Below, one piece after another: positions 62,282 through 64,000 of a stretch of DNA of 64,000 nt (position 1 is the first letter of the stretch; the number at the start of each line of letters is the position of its first letter). The stretch lies in assembly GCF_017874415.1 (NCBI RefSeq), contig NZ_JAGGLM010000002.1, forward strand, positions 124,001 to 188,000, given 5' to 3'. The notes beneath the pieces are model-generated. The model had not been told where the DNA came from. It saw only the letters and a list, made by a program, of their open reading frames with translations, and did no database searches. Made by a program: the position numbers and the translations under genes. The stretch comes from Clostridium algifaecis. GTDB taxonomy: Bacteria > Bacillota > Clostridia > Clostridiales > Clostridiaceae.

Positions 62282-63670
62282 ATGTCGGAAAATCAAAATT
62301 TATCAAGAGGATTAAAAAATCGTCATATTCAATTACTTGCAATTGGAGGTGCAATTGGCACTGGATTATTCCTTGGTTCAGGCAGGTCCATTCACTTGGC
62401 AGGTCCATCTATTTTATTTGCATATGCAATAACAGGAATAATGTTATTTTTTGTAATGCGTGCACTTGGGGAATTATTGCTTTCTAATTTAAACTACCAT
62501 TCCTTTGTAGACTTTGTATATGATTATCTAGGAGAGGGAGCAGCATTTATTACTGGATGGACCTACTGGTTCTGCTGGATTTCACTTGCTATGGCTGACG
62601 TAGCTGCTACTGGACTTTATATACAATACTGGTTCCCAAATGTAGCAAGATGGGTTCCAAGCCTTATAGTTCTTGTAATTTTACTGATTATGAATCTTAC
62701 TGCAGTAAAGTTATTCGGTGAAATGGAATTTTGGTTTGCATTAATTAAGGTTATTGCAATTTTAGCACTTATTGTAGTTGGTACAGTTATGATTATAAAG
62801 GGATTTTCTACAAATGCAGGTTCATCTAGCTTTGCAAACCTTTGGAACTATGGCGGTTGGTTGCCAAATGGAGTAAGTGGCTTTATACTTTCCTTCCAAA
62901 TGGTTGTATTTGCTTTTACAGGAATCGAATTAGTTGGTATAACAGCTGGTGAAACTGAAAATCCAGAACATGTTATTCCAAGAGCTATTAACAATATTCC
63001 AATTAGAATTATTATTTTTTATATTGGAGCACTTGGTATTATTATGAGCATATACCCATGGAATTCAGTTAATCCAGGTAAAAGCCCATTTGTACAGGTA
63101 TTTACTTCAATGGGAATCACAGCAGCAGCGAGTATTGTAAATTTTGTTGTATTAACATCAGCTGCATCTGCTTGTAACAGCGGTATTTTTAGTACAAGCC
63201 GTATGGTTTATTCGCTTGCTAAAGAAGATAATGCACCTAATTCAATGAAAAAATTAACTTCTAATCATATACCTTGTAATGCTGCAATATTTTCTGCAGC
63301 TGTTATCTTGATTGCAGTTATTTTGAACTACATTATGCCGGAAGGGGTATTTGTACTTATTACAAGTATATCAACATTTTGCTATATATACATTTGGGCA
63401 ATTATAGTTATCTGTCATATAAAATATCACAGAACTAAGCCTGAACTTGCTGCTAAGAACAAATTCAAAATGCCGCTTTATCCAATTATAAACTATTTAA
63501 TTTTAGCATTCTTTGCTTTTGTTATAGTTACATTGGCATTTAATAATGAAACTCGTGTAGCTCTATTTGTAACACCTGTATGGTTTATAATGCTCGGAGT
63601 TATTTACAATATACGTAAATCAAAAATAAAAAATGAAAATAAAGAAGATGTCAAAAGAGATTTAATATAG
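62282..63670 (+). CDS. cycA: CycA-like D-serine/D-alanine/glycine permease
   Basis: The 462-residue APC permease closely follows E. coli CycA as I recall it: LKNRHIQLLAIGGAIGTGLF, FVMRALGELLLSNL, TGWTYWFCWISLAMADV, VKLFGEMEFWFALIKVIAIL, FAFTGIELVGITAGETENPE, NFVVLTSAASACNSGIFSTS. About twelve membrane helices. The transporter takes up glycine, D-alanine and D-serine by proton symport. AAAGGCGG precedes the ATG. It lies some 475 bases behind a tandem glycine riboswitch, so glycine itself is expected to control it, in agreement with the assigned substrate. A terminator follows. Confidence 0.92.
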   Translation: MSENQNLSRGLKNRHIQLLAIGGAIGTGLFLGSGRSIHLAGPSILFAYAITGIMLFFVMRALGELLLSNLNYHSFVDFVYDYLGEGAAFITGWTYWFCWISLAMADVAATGLYIQYWFPNVARWVPSLIVLVILLIMNLTAVKLFGEMEFWFALIKVIAILALIVVGTVMIIKGFSTNAGSSSFANLWNYGGWLPNGVSGFILSFQMVVFAFTGIELVGITAGETENPEHVIPRAINNIPIRIIIFYIGALGIIMSIYPWNSVNPGKSPFVQVFTSMGITAAASIVNFVVLTSAASACNSGIFSTSRMVYSLAKEDNAPNSMKKLTSNHIPCNAAIFSAAVILIAVILNYIMPEGVFVLITSISTFCYIYIWAIIVICHIKYHRTKPELAAKNKFKMPLYPIINYLILAFFAFVIVTLAFNNETRVALFVTPVWFIMLGVIYNIRKSKIKNENKEDVKRDLI

Positions 63671-63714
63671 GTTAATAGCTAATATTAGAAAATTTATTTA
63701 ACCACTGAAGAAAT

Positions 63715-63745
63715 ACAAGACTGCCTGCTCAATGGGCGGTCTTGT
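63715..63745 (+). terminator. Terminator after cycA
   Basis: ACAAGACTGCC pairs with GGCGGTCTTGT (11 bp, one G-U) around 9 bases, followed by CTTATATTATTATT. Confidence 0.8.
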
Positions 63746-63864
63746 CTTATATTATTATTAAATGAACTAATTTTTTAGAAATTTAATTGATAATAAGTTC
63801 ACTTTATAGATAAAAAGCTGTAAAATATAAATAGATTTATACTAATATTTGGAGGTAATCGATA

Positions 63865-64000
63865 ATGGAAAAGATTGCAAGCTTTACAGTTAATCATTTA
63901 AAACTAAAACCAGGAGTATATGTGTCAAGGAAAGATAAATTTGGAGATGTAGTTTTAACTACTTTTGATATAAGAATGACAAGTCCTAATGATGAACCTG
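63865..64000 (+). CDS. luxS: S-ribosylhomocysteine lyase LuxS (3' end outside window)
   Basis: The 45 visible codons read MEKIASFTVNHLKLKPGVYV and DVVLTTFDIRMTSPNDEP, the N-terminus of clostridial LuxS. The enzyme splits S-ribosylhomocysteine into homocysteine and the autoinducer-2 precursor in the activated methyl cycle. Of the metal site (HxxEH plus Cys) nothing is visible yet. GGAGG lies 9 bases ahead of the ATG. The gene runs off the window. Confidence 0.88.
   Translation, partial: MEKIASFTVNHLKLKPGVYVSRKDKFGDVVLTTFDIRMTSPNDEP

Overview
The window is AT-rich (roughly 30% GC by eye) with strong AGGAGG-type ribosome binding sites, frequent TTG/GTG starts, ATGA gene overlaps and intrinsic terminators. 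Its gene content is that of an anaerobic, spore-forming Firmicute: a 667-residue clostridial enoate reductase, hybrid cluster protein, HgdB/HgdC-type radical dehydratase proteins, DacF-type carboxypeptidase, a collagen-like protein and SbcCD. The best guess is Clostridium sensu stricto, near the C. kluyveri / C. ljungdahlii / C. tyrobutyricum group; this is inferred from gene content, not from a marker gene.

Layout. 1-6.1 kb: the end of a class B penicillin-binding protein, then sbcD-sbcC. 6.1-9.24 kb (minus strand): a four-gene operon behind what looks like a preQ1-I riboswitch with terminator. It encodes an HgdB-like iron-sulfur protein, its HgdC-like ATPase activator, QueC and QueT, all joined by 4-bp overlaps. 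9.2-21.2 kb: a zone rich in decayed genes (DUF3189 fragment, PAS/EAL deletion fusion, DHA2 MFS remnant, PPOX remnant, frameshifted FAD oxidoreductase with Rieske tail) plus an integrase with palindromes, mixed with intact genes (MCP, hcp, XRE-cupin regulator with divergent AEC transporter, CDP-alcohol phosphatidyltransferase, GNAT, cysteine-rich collagen-like protein). 21.3-24.9 kb: a 2-hydroxyacid cluster (LUD protein, AEC transporter, D-2-hydroxyacid dehydrogenase) divergent from a LysR gene. 25-29.1 kb: yjdF behind a probable yjdF riboswitch, then a FIST protein followed by a histidine kinase with a degenerate receiver domain. 29.2-34.3 kb: enoate reductase, pentapeptide-repeat protein, ABM-fold protein and an APC permease.

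34.3-46 kb is mostly housekeeping: DUF434 protein, dacF, a CCA/poly(A) polymerase family gene, scpA-scpB, two minus-strand envelope proteins, a HAD phosphatase, a CsoR-family repressor, a split ThrE exporter, and glyA. 44.2-49.6 kb: an ArsR-family regulator with a four-module CoA-disulfide reductase/rhodanese/TusA/DsrE protein, a second FIST gene directly coupled to a membrane-free MCP signalling protein, and a single-domain rhodanese. 49.8-60.6 kb: MBL-fold hydrolase, two bacterial PH-domain proteins, CDF transporter, NapH-like ferredoxin with a flavinylation domain, thyA-folA, a 5'-truncated MocR-type gene beside a LysE exporter, and an XRE regulator-ABC transporter operon. 60.8-64 kb: two small overlapping unknown genes, a tandem glycine riboswitch upstream of a possible dead symporter fragment and an intact cycA-like permease, and the start of luxS.

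The most notable item is the HgdB/HgdC-like pair placed under apparent preQ1 control with queC and queT. This suggests a low-potential, ATP-gated reductase acting in queuosine metabolism. Reductive removal of the epoxide oxygen of epoxyqueuosine is one testable possibility.
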